Assembly: GCF_900996235.1 (NCBI RefSeq)
Contig: NZ_CAAJGM010000213.1
Span: forward strand, 1 to 52,338
DNA length: 52,338 nt
Source: Paraburkholderia sp. BCC1885
Lineage (GTDB): Bacteria; Pseudomonadota; Gammaproteobacteria; Burkholderiales; Burkholderiaceae
Direction of reading: 5' to 3'
Of this stretch, positions 32,309 through 39,678 are shown in pieces (the stretch's first letter is position 1; the number at the start of each line of letters is the position of its first letter). The notes beneath the pieces were generated by a model that ran no database searches, had not been told where the DNA came from, and saw nothing but the letters and a program-made list of their open reading frames with translations. The translations under genes and the position numbers were made by a program.

Positions 32309-34099
32309 ATGAACACCCGCTTCAGCCCCGTTTCCGACGCCGTTCAAGCCGCTCCGAATGCGCCAGCCGTTCCCGTATCGACAGAACCGTTTCGCGCGCT
32401 GGACCACGCCAAAGAAGCCTTCATTGCCCGCTTGAGCGGAGGTCTGTCCCCAGCTGCGCTCGCGCTAGCCTGGTCCGACTGGCTCATCCATCTCGCAGCC
32501 GCGCCCGGCAAGCGGCTCGAACTTGCAGCGCTTGGCATTCAGGGAGCGAAACGTATCGCCGGCTATATGCTCGAGGCCGCCCGCGGCGACTACCGTCCAC
32601 CGCTCGCCGAACCATCGCAGGCAGACGGGCGTTTCCGTGCCGAGGTCTGGCAAACCGAGCCTTACCGGTTCTGGCAACAGAGCTTCCTCTTGAGCGAGCA
32701 ATGGTGGAACGCCGCGACACGCGGCGTGCCCGGCACCACACACCATCACGAGGATGTGGTGTCGTTCGGCGCTCGCCAGTGGCTCGACGTGATCGCGCCG
32801 ACGAACTTTCCTCTTACCAATCCCGAGGTATCGCAGCGGGCAGCGGCCACGTTGGGCATGAGCATCGCCCAGGGCATGGGGAATGCGCTGGACGATATCC
32901 GGCGTCAGGCGAGCGGACAACCGCCGGCCGGGCTCGATCAGTTCAAGGTCGGCGGCAATCTGGCCGTTACACCAGGCAAGGTGGTGTTTCGCAATCACCT
33001 GATCGAACTGATTCAATACAGCCCGGCTACCGCTAAAGTGCTGGCCGAGCCGGTGCTGATCGTGCCGGCGTGGATCATGAAGTACTACATCCTCGATCTG
33101 TCGCCGCACAATTCGCTGATCCGCTATCTGGTCGAACAGGGCCACACGGTGTTCTGCATTTCATGGCGCAACGTCGATGCGAATGACCGCGATCTCGGCC
33201 TCGACGACTATCGGCAACTCGGCGTCATGGCAGCACTCGACACCATCTCCACGATCGTGCCCGATCAGCGGATTCACGCAACCGGTTACTGTCTGGGCGG
33301 CACGCTGTTGTCGATCGCCGCCGCCGCGATGGCGGGCGCCGGCGACGAGCGGCTTGCGTCGGTCTCGCTGTTCGCCGCGCAAACGGATTTCAGCGAACCG
33401 GGCGAGTTGCAGCTCTTCATTGACGACAGCGAAGTCTATTTCCTCGAAAGCATGATGTGGTCGCAGGGCTATCTCGCGGCCAACCAGATGGCCGGCGCAT
33501 TCCAGCTGCTGCAGTCGAACGAGCTGATCTGGTCGCGCGTCGTGCACGACTACCTGCTCGGCGAGCGCGCGCCGATGATCGACCTGATGGCGTGGAATGC
33601 GGATGCCACGCGTATGCCGTACCGGATGCATTCGGAGTATCTGCGGCACCTGTTTCTCGACAACGATCTGGCATGCGGCCGGTATCAGGTCGACGGGCGG
33701 CCGGTGTCGATCCGCAATATTCGCGTGCCGATGTTCGTGGTCGGCACGGAACGGGACCACATCGCGCCGTGGCATTCGGTGTTCAAGATTCACAATCTGT
33801 CCGATACCGACATCACCTTCGTGCTGACGAGCGGCGGCCACAATGCCGGCATCGTCAGCGAACCTGGTCACCCGCACCACCACTTCAGCCTGAAACACAC
33901 GGCGGCAGACGAACTGCGCGTCGGTCCCGATGCATGGGTGGCGACCGCGACACCGCAGGAGGGTTCGTGGTGGCCCGCGTGGACCGGCTGGCTCGCTGCC
34001 CATTCGAGTCCCAAACGCGTCGCACCGCCCGCCATGGCGGCAAGCAAAGGTGCCCAGGCGCTCGCGGATGCGCCCGGCACCTACGTCCTTCAGGCATAG
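32309..34099 (+). CDS. phaC: Class I polyhydroxyalkanoate synthase
   Basis: A 596-aa PHA synthase that polymerises (R)-3-hydroxyacyl-CoA. An N-terminal PhaC_N domain is visible (about 90-260, FWQQSFLLSEQWW, FPLTNPEV, GNLAVTPGKVVFRN). The alpha/beta-hydrolase core has the lipase-like box GYCLGG with catalytic Cys328, plus IPAWIMKYYILDL, ISWRNVD, and the catalytic His/Asp regions (VVGTERDHIAPW, LTSGGHNAGIV). ATG 32309 is chosen (GAGGAAATC upstream) over the longer frame. No phaA, phaB or phasin gene is adjacent, so this is probably a secondary synthase tied to low-oxygen metabolism through the FNR box upstream. Confidence 0.92.
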   Translation: MNTRFSPVSDAVQAAPNAPAVPVSTEPFRALDHAKEAFIARLSGGLSPAALALAWSDWLIHLAAAPGKRLELAALGIQGAKRIAGYMLEAARGDYRPPLAEPSQADGRFRAEVWQTEPYRFWQQSFLLSEQWWNAATRGVPGTTHHHEDVVSFGARQWLDVIAPTNFPLTNPEVSQRAAATLGMSIAQGMGNALDDIRRQASGQPPAGLDQFKVGGNLAVTPGKVVFRNHLIELIQYSPATAKVLAEPVLIVPAWIMKYYILDLSPHNSLIRYLVEQGHTVFCISWRNVDANDRDLGLDDYRQLGVMAALDTISTIVPDQRIHATGYCLGGTLLSIAAAAMAGAGDERLASVSLFAAQTDFSEPGELQLFIDDSEVYFLESMMWSQGYLAANQMAGAFQLLQSNELIWSRVVHDYLLGERAPMIDLMAWNADATRMPYRMHSEYLRHLFLDNDLACGRYQVDGRPVSIRNIRVPMFVVGTERDHIAPWHSVFKIHNLSDTDITFVLTSGGHNAGIVSEPGHPHHHFSLKHTAADELRVGPDAWVATATPQEGSWWPAWTGWLAAHSSPKRVAPPAMAASKGAQALADAPGTYVLQA

Positions 34100-34109
34100 G
34101 AGCCACGCC

Positions 34110-35513
34110 ATGAACGAAACGCTGCTACACAACCGCACCTTCGACGAACTCGCGATCGGCGAATCGGCCTCGCTCGTCCGCATTGCCGGGCAGAACGACA
34201 TCGATCTGTTCGCCGCGATGTCGGGCGACGTCAATCCGGCGCATATGGATGCGGCCTTCGCATCGACCGACCTGTTCGGTCATGTGGTGGTGCACGGCAT
34301 GTGGACCGCCGCGCTCATCTCCGCGCTGCTCGGCACCCGGTTGCCCGGACCCGGCACCGTCTATCTCGACCAGACCTTGCAGTTCCGTCGTCCGGTTACG
34401 CCGGGCGACACCATCGTGGCCGCCGTGACCGTCAAGGAAAAGCGTGTCGAGAAGCGCATCGTGCTGCTCGACACAGTTTGCACCAACCAGAGAGGCGAGG
34501 TGGTTTTGCTGGGCGTCGCCACCGTGATCGCACCTGCGACGTCGATCGTCTTGCCGGCTATGCCACGCCCCGAAGCCGCCGTCCGCCGGCATGACCGCTT
34601 CGAAGCGTTTATCCGCGAGGCCCGCCAGCGGCCGGCACTGCGCACCGCGATCGTCCATCCCTGCTCGCCCGACGCCATCCGCGCGGCACTCACGGCGCGC
34701 GACGAGGGGTTGCTCGATCCGCTGCTGATCGGGCCGGAAGCCAAAATCCGCGCAGCCGCCGAGGCCGCCCAGCTCAGCCTCGAAGGCGTGGAGATCGAAT
34801 CGGCTGAGCACAGCCACGCCGCCGCTGCGCGCGCGGTCGAACTGGGTGTGGCGGGCAAGGTTGCCGCGTTGATGAAGGGCAGCCTGCACACCGACGAGCT
34901 GCTTTCCGCCGTCGTCGCGACGGGGTCGGGGCTACGCACCGCGCGCAGGATCAGCCATGTCTATGCGATGGACGTGCCGGCCTATGCGAAGCCGCTGTTG
35001 GTCACCGACGCCGCCGTCAATATCGCACCGACGCTCGACCAGAAGCGCGATATCTGCCAGAACGCGATCGACCTGCTGCACCTGCTCGGCGTCGACGTGC
35101 CGCGGGTCGCCGTCCTCGCGGCAGAGGAAACCGTCAACCCCAGAATGCCGACCACGCTCGACGCCGCCGCGCTGACGGTCATGGCCGCACGCGGCCAGAT
35201 CACGGGCGCGCTGGTGGACGGCCCGCTCGCTTTCGATAACGCGATCAGCATGGCGGCGGCGCAGACCAAGGGCATTACTTCGCAGGTCGCGGGGCAGGCC
35301 GACATCCTGCTGGTGCCGGATCTCGAAGCCGGCAACATGCTGGCCAAACAGCTAATCTACTTCGCCGGCGCCGATGCGGCGGGGATCGTACTTGGCGCGC
35401 GCTTGCCGATCATCCTGACGAGCCGCGCAGACAGCTTGCGCGTCGGTCTCGCTTCTGCCGCCCTCGCCAAACTCGTGGCCGAACGCGCCCACGGTGGGCC
35501 GATTCCATCATGA
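34110..35513 (+). CDS. Bifunctional MaoC-like hydratase / phosphate acetyltransferase
   Basis: A 467-aa fusion. Residues about 8-140 form a MaoC/hot-dog domain (IAGQNDIDLFAAMSGDVNPAHMD, FGHVVVHGMWTAALISALLG), typical of (R)-specific enoyl-CoA hydratases. Residues about 165-467 form a phosphate acetyl/butyryltransferase domain (AALMKGSLHTDELLSAVV, LVTDAAVNIAPTL, ILLVPDLEAGNMLAKQL, RADSLRVGLASAALA). The PTA part makes acetyl-phosphate from acetyl-CoA for the adjacent acetate kinase. The hydratase part could supply (R)-hydroxyacyl-CoA to the upstream PhaC. TAGGAG precedes ATG 34110, 10 bp after phaC; its end overlaps ackA by 4 bp. Confidence 0.9.
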   Translation: MNETLLHNRTFDELAIGESASLVRIAGQNDIDLFAAMSGDVNPAHMDAAFASTDLFGHVVVHGMWTAALISALLGTRLPGPGTVYLDQTLQFRRPVTPGDTIVAAVTVKEKRVEKRIVLLDTVCTNQRGEVVLLGVATVIAPATSIVLPAMPRPEAAVRRHDRFEAFIREARQRPALRTAIVHPCSPDAIRAALTARDEGLLDPLLIGPEAKIRAAAEAAQLSLEGVEIESAEHSHAAAARAVELGVAGKVAALMKGSLHTDELLSAVVATGSGLRTARRISHVYAMDVPAYAKPLLVTDAAVNIAPTLDQKRDICQNAIDLLHLLGVDVPRVAVLAAEETVNPRMPTTLDAAALTVMAARGQITGALVDGPLAFDNAISMAAAQTKGITSQVAGQADILLVPDLEAGNMLAKQLIYFAGADAAGIVLGARLPIILTSRADSLRVGLASAALAKLVAERAHGGPIPS

Positions 35514-36703
35514 ACGCCCCCCTTCTGCTGACCTTCAATGCCGGCTCGTCGACGGTCAAGATCGGCCTGTTCCGTGTCACGTCGGGCACCGCCGTGCGAA
35601 TCGGCCAAGGGATGATCGACTTCCGGCAGCAGCCCTTGCGCCTGCACCTGGTCAGCGGCGGCGAGACCAAGGAGATTGCGCTGGTATCGGGCGTGACCGA
35701 AGATCTGCACGACGTGATCGACGAAACGCTCGGCTGGTTCGCCACGCACTTTCCGCTCGACGATCTCGTCACGGTGGGCCATCGAGTCGTGCATGGCGGC
35801 GACCGTTTCGCCGGACCGGTAGCCATCGAGGACGACACACTCGCCGCGATTGCCGCACTCGTGCCGCTCGCGCCGTTGCATCAGCCGCAAAGCCTGCGGC
35901 TGATCCGCGCGATCCGGCATCTGCGGCCTCACCTGATCCAGTCGGCCTCGTTCGATACGGCCTTTCACCGCACGCAGACCGATCTCGTGCGCCGTTTCGC
36001 GATTCCACGCCGACTGTTCGACGAGGGTATCAAGCGCTACGGTTTTCACGGCCTGTCCTATCAGTTCATCATCGGTCAGCTCAAGCAGCAGTTCCCGCGG
36101 CTTGCACGCGGCAAGGTAGTAGCGGCGCATCTGGGTAGCGGTGCGAGCCTGGCCGCTTTCGTTGACGGCAAGAGCTGCGATAGCAGCATGGGCTTCTCCA
36201 CGCTCGACGGTATTCCGATGTCGACGCGTTGCGGTGCGCTCGACGCCGGTGTCGTGCTGCATCTGCTTGAACAGCAGCGCATGAGCACCGCCGCAATCGA
36301 GGACATGCTGTACACAAAGTCGGGCCTCCTCGGCGTGTCGGGCATCAGCGCGGACAGCCGCGACCTGCAGGCCAGCCACCGGCCGGAGGCCCGCGAGGCC
36401 CTGGAACTGTTCGCCTTTCGCATCGCGGGAGAAGCAGCACGGCTCGCGACCACCCTCGGCGGCCTTGATAGTCTCGTGTTCACCGCCGGCATTGGCGAAC
36501 ATCAGCCGGAGGTGCGCAGCGCGGTCTGCGAGCGGCTTGCGTGGCTCGGTGTCGAACTCGATCGCGAAGCGAACGCCGGCAACGCACGCGTGATCAGCAG
36601 CGCACGCAGCCAGGTGACGGTGCTCGTGCTGCCGACCGACGAAGAACAGATCATCGCCAACGAAGCCGTAGCCATCCATCACCGTGAGGAGTCCACATCG
36701 TGA
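35510..36703 (+). CDS. ackA: Acetate kinase
   Basis: A 397-aa ASKHA-fold kinase converting acetyl-phosphate and ADP to acetate and ATP. Signatures: FNAGSSTVKIGLF (about 9-21), GHRVVHGGDRF, GFHGLSYQF, VVAAHLGSGASLAAFVDGKSCDSSMGF, and VFTAGIGEHQPEVR. It is translationally coupled to the MaoC-PTA gene (ATGA, 35510-35513) and overlaps fabI by GTGA (36700-36703). The phosphate acetyltransferase-acetate kinase pair gives substrate-level ATP when oxygen is limiting, in keeping with the FNR box at the operon head. Confidence 0.93.
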   Translation: MNAPLLLTFNAGSSTVKIGLFRVTSGTAVRIGQGMIDFRQQPLRLHLVSGGETKEIALVSGVTEDLHDVIDETLGWFATHFPLDDLVTVGHRVVHGGDRFAGPVAIEDDTLAAIAALVPLAPLHQPQSLRLIRAIRHLRPHLIQSASFDTAFHRTQTDLVRRFAIPRRLFDEGIKRYGFHGLSYQFIIGQLKQQFPRLARGKVVAAHLGSGASLAAFVDGKSCDSSMGFSTLDGIPMSTRCGALDAGVVLHLLEQQRMSTAAIEDMLYTKSGLLGVSGISADSRDLQASHRPEAREALELFAFRIAGEAARLATTLGGLDSLVFTAGIGEHQPEVRSAVCERLAWLGVELDREANAGNARVISSARSQVTVLVLPTDEEQIIANEAVAIHHREESTS

Positions 36704-37473
36704 ATCCGATTATCGATCTGTCGGGCAAGCGGGGGCTCGTTGTCGGCATCGCCAACGAGCACAGCATCGCCACCGGCTGTGCCAGGCTGTTTCGCGCAGC
36801 CGGCGCCGAACTGGCCGTCACCTATCTGAACGACAAGGCCAAACCCTTTGTCACTCCGGTCGCAGAGGCACTTGAATCGCCCATTGTCCTGCCGTGCGAC
36901 GTCACCGTTCCAGGCCAGCTCGAAGCCGTATTCGAGCAGCTCACGAAGGATTGGGGACGGCTCGACTTCGTGCTCCATTCAATCGCCTTTGCGCCCGCCG
37001 ATGCGCTGCACGCGAAGCTGATCGACTGCCCGGCCGACGGCTTCGCGCTGGCCATGGCGGTGTCGTGCCATTCGTTCATTCGCATGGCGAAGCTCGCTTT
37101 GCCGCTGATGGCCGATGGAGGCAGCCTGATGACCGTGAGCTTTTATGGCGCCGAACGCGCCGTCGATCACTACAACGTGATGGGACCGGTGAAAGCGGCG
37201 CTCGAATCGAGCGTGCGCTATCTGGCCGCCGATCTGGCCGCACGCCGTGTCCACGTCCATGCCATTTCCGCCGGTGCGGTGAAAACACGCGCGGCGTCCG
37301 GCATCGACCATTTCGACGCCCTGCTCGACGACGTGCGCGCGCACACGCCGGCCCAGCATCTTGTCACCATCGAGGAAATCGGACGGATCGCGGCGGTGCT
37401 GGCAAGCGAGGCCGGCATGACGCTGACCGGTTCAACAATTTACGCCGACGCCGGTTTCCATATTACGGCATGA
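36700..37473 (+). CDS. fabI: Enoyl-ACP reductase FabI-like (second-copy type)
   Basis: A 257-aa SDR-like reductase of the FabI family. Motifs: GLVVGIANEHSIATG cofactor segment, VLHSIAFAPADAL, and catalytic HYNVMGPVKAALE (Tyr158-x6-Lys165). The residue corresponding to E. coli Tyr146 is Phe here (SFYGAERA, F148-Y149), so it may be specialised rather than the housekeeping copy. It starts at GTG 36700 within the ackA stop and ends in ATGA with the transporter gene. Its presence in an acetate/PHB operon suggests fatty-acid chemistry as an electron sink, which is an inference. Confidence 0.88.
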   Translation: MNPIIDLSGKRGLVVGIANEHSIATGCARLFRAAGAELAVTYLNDKAKPFVTPVAEALESPIVLPCDVTVPGQLEAVFEQLTKDWGRLDFVLHSIAFAPADALHAKLIDCPADGFALAMAVSCHSFIRMAKLALPLMADGGSLMTVSFYGAERAVDHYNVMGPVKAALESSVRYLAADLAARRVHVHAISAGAVKTRAASGIDHFDALLDDVRAHTPAQHLVTIEEIGRIAAVLASEAGMTLTGSTIYADAGFHITA

Positions 37474-38885
37474 TCATGGCGTGGGAGCGTCCAGCCGAAG
37501 TCCACCCTCCCACGCCGCGTTCGCCGAAACTGCGCTTCCACCACAACCCATCTGCATGTGCACCCGCCGGGGGCCAATTGGACAACCTGCCACAAGCGCC
37601 CGACCCCGCTGGAGCCGATCCCGTCGTCGGCCCGTCTAAACCGCGGCTGCTCGGCGTACTCGGCCCAGGGCTCATCACCGGCGCTTCGGACGACGATCCG
37701 AGCGGCATCGCCACCTATAGTCAGGTCGGCGCGGCATTCGGCTACAGCCTGTCGTGGACCCTGCTCTTCAGCTATCCGCTCATGGTCGCGATCCAGATGA
37801 TCAGCGCCCGGATCGGGCGCACCACGGGCCATGGGATTGCCGGCGTGCTGCGGCTGCATTATCCGAACTGGCTGCTGCAATGGGTCGTTGTATTGCTGCT
37901 GATCGCAAACGTCATTAACCTGGGCGCGGACCTCGGCGCGATGGCCGATGCGATGGCGCTGTTGCTGCCCGGCCCGAAATGGCTTTACGTGCTGTTCTTT
38001 TCGGCGGTGTGCATCTGCATGCAGCTGCTGTTGCAGTACACGCGCTATGTCGCCGTGCTGAAGTGGTTCACGCTGTCGCTGTTCGCGTATTTCGCCGTGC
38101 TGGCCGTGGCGCACGTGAACTGGACCCAGCTCGCCAGTCACTTCCTGATTCCGCACATCAGTTGGACGTCGGATTATCTGACCGCCGTGGTCGCGGTGTT
38201 CGGCACCACAATCAGCCCTTATCTATTCTTCTGGCAGTCCGAAGAAGAGGTCGAGGACATGCGGGCGCATCCGCGCCGTCTGGATCTGATCAATGCGCCC
38301 GAACAGGGGGCCGCCGCTTTGCACCGCATCGAGATAGATACGGTGACCGGCATGGGACTGTCCAATCTCGTCGCCCTCGCCATTCTGGCGACGACCGCCG
38401 CCACCCTCAACGCACACGGCACGCTCGACATTCAAACCTCGTCGCAAGCCGCCCAGGCGTTGCGGCCGATCGCCGGCTCTTTCGCCGCGCTCTTCTTCAC
38501 GACCGGGATTGTCGGCACCGGGCTGCTGTCCGTCCCCGTGCTCGCCGGCTCCGCCGCATACGCGATCGGTGAAGCGCGCGACTGGCCGGTCGGCTTCACC
38601 CGCAAGGTGCAGGAAGCCAAAGCCTTTTATGCAACGATCGCGATCGCCACGTTGATCGGCATGATCGTCAATTTCACCGCCATCAATCCGATCAAGGCAC
38701 TCTACTGGAGCGCCGTGCTGAACGGCATCGTCGCCGTGCCAGTCATGTTCGTCATGATGCTGATCGTTTCCAGAACCGACATCATGGGGCGGTTCGTTGC
38801 CCGCGGATGGCTGCGCGCGCTGGGCTGGCTCGCGACGATCGTCATGCTGGTAATTGCGCTGGCCATGCTGGCCACGTCGTTCTAG
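37470..38885 (+). CDS. NRAMP-like divalent cation transporter
   Basis: A 471-aa membrane protein from ATG 37470 (overlapping the fabI stop). After a hydrophilic, Pro-rich N-terminus of about 60 residues, about 11 hydrophobic segments follow with an NRAMP-like first helix, LGPGLITGASDDDPSGIATYSQVGAAFGY. The canonical DPGN motif is DPSG, and the MPH position in helix 6 reads TTISPYLFFWQ, so this belongs to the NRAMP-related group without the usual transition-metal site. Mg2+ or another substrate is possible. Its TAG stop overlaps the convergent regulator fragment in CTAG (38882-38885). Confidence 0.87.
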   Translation: MIMAWERPAEVHPPTPRSPKLRFHHNPSACAPAGGQLDNLPQAPDPAGADPVVGPSKPRLLGVLGPGLITGASDDDPSGIATYSQVGAAFGYSLSWTLLFSYPLMVAIQMISARIGRTTGHGIAGVLRLHYPNWLLQWVVVLLLIANVINLGADLGAMADAMALLLPGPKWLYVLFFSAVCICMQLLLQYTRYVAVLKWFTLSLFAYFAVLAVAHVNWTQLASHFLIPHISWTSDYLTAVVAVFGTTISPYLFFWQSEEEVEDMRAHPRRLDLINAPEQGAAALHRIEIDTVTGMGLSNLVALAILATTAATLNAHGTLDIQTSSQAAQALRPIAGSFAALFFTTGIVGTGLLSVPVLAGSAAYAIGEARDWPVGFTRKVQEAKAFYATIAIATLIGMIVNFTAINPIKALYWSAVLNGIVAVPVMFVMMLIVSRTDIMGRFVARGWLRALGWLATIVMLVIALAMLATSF

Positions 38886-39160
38886 GCGGATAACCCCCGC
38901 GCTTCGAGCTCTTGCAGCGCGCGGCTAACGGACTCGACCGGCAGCCCAATATAGTCGGCAATATCGTGCCGGGCCATCGGCAACGTCATTTCTCCCGCGA
39001 TCCGGCCAGGTGGCGCGTAGGCATGATCGGTCCATAAGAGAAAGCTGGCGAGGCGCGCCGGCGCTTCGTTCTTGCTGACGGTGATTTGCTGACCGTGATT
39101 GCGTGATGTTGCGAGCGCCTTTACACCGATAACGTCTTCGACATCTTTAGCTGGACCCAT
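38882..39160 (-). CDS. Truncated Crp/Fnr regulator, DNA-binding domain only
   Basis: A 92-aa frame whose last 55 residues match the Crp-family winged helix: RLASFLLWTDHAYAPPGRIAGEMTLPMARHDIADYIGLPVESVSRALQELEARGLSA. The cyclic-nucleotide/sensor domain and the Fe-S cysteines are absent; the first 35 residues overlap the 3' end of the preceding gene in another frame. It is probably a gene remnant, but a free-standing DNA-binding domain that could compete for FNR boxes cannot be excluded. It converges on the NRAMP-like gene with overlapping stops. Confidence 0.7.
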   Translation of the reverse strand: MGPAKDVEDVIGVKALATSRNHGQQITVSKNEAPARLASFLLWTDHAYAPPGRIAGEMTLPMARHDIADYIGLPVESVSRALQELEARGLSA

Positions 39161-39357
39161 ACCATCCCTTCGAGCAGGCCGCCGAGCGCGGCCTCACGCT
39201 CGCTCGGGAAAATGCTGCTGTGACTGAACTCGTGGGTGAAGACGCCTTCCGGCGCGGCATAGCTCAGCTTGATCGCGCAGTCGAAGCCCCCCGCAATTTG
39301 ATGAGTGTTCACCGATACTTCCCAGTTGCCGTCGCTAACTCTTCCGGAAATGGTCAT
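39121..39357 (-). CDS. Small conserved-looking hypothetical protein in the low-oxygen region
   Basis: A 78-aa protein from ATG 39357 (AGGAG 7 bp upstream; the open frame extends to 39417). The sequence MTISGRVSDGNWEVSVNTHQIAGGFDCAIKLSY...HEFSHSSIFPSEREAALGGLLEGMVWVQLKMSKTL looks like a compact beta-then-helix fold without signal or membrane segment. I do not know its function. An FNR-type box with a matching -10 on this strand lies 93-106 bp upstream, so it is probably induced under oxygen limitation. Confidence 0.65.
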   Translation of the reverse strand: MTISGRVSDGNWEVSVNTHQIAGGFDCAIKLSYAAPEGVFTHEFSHSSIFPSEREAALGGLLEGMVWVQLKMSKTLSV

Positions 39358-39422
39358 GAGCCGCTCCTGATCTTTCGTTGGTTTCGCTGGAATAAACATC
39401 GACGCGCGCCACGTCATGAACC

Positions 39423-39463
39423 AGCGTATGAGCGAAGCCTCAGAAAGCCTTGATACAGATCAC
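39423..39463 (-). promoter_or_regulatory. FNR-type box and class II promoter reading left
   Basis: TTGATACAGATCAC (plus strand 39450-39463) matches the FNR consensus with one mismatch at the end. On the minus strand a -10-like TACGCT begins at 39428, 35 bp from the box start, the same geometry as the other boxes here. No comparable hexamer is seen at that distance on the plus strand, so it probably drives the gene at 39121-39357. Confidence 0.6.
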
Positions 39464-39678
39464 GGAGCGCCCCGATGTGCAGAACCCGCGGGCACGAGTG
39501 CGGCCTTGCATCAACCTGGTACCGATTACCCAAACGCAAAGCCACGTTGCCGCAGCGCCACTTGATCCAACTCAATCGGCAGCGCAAGGGCCTCGCATAT
39601 GTTGGATCAACGTCCACCCGATGCATCAGGGCGGTCCGGCTGCAACTGGATTGTGGCGAATATGAAGAGGACAACAAC

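Noticed and set aside
35357..36682. 441-aa minus-strand frame opposite acetate kinase
   Set aside because: Antisense shadow; ackA motifs on the plus strand are unambiguous.
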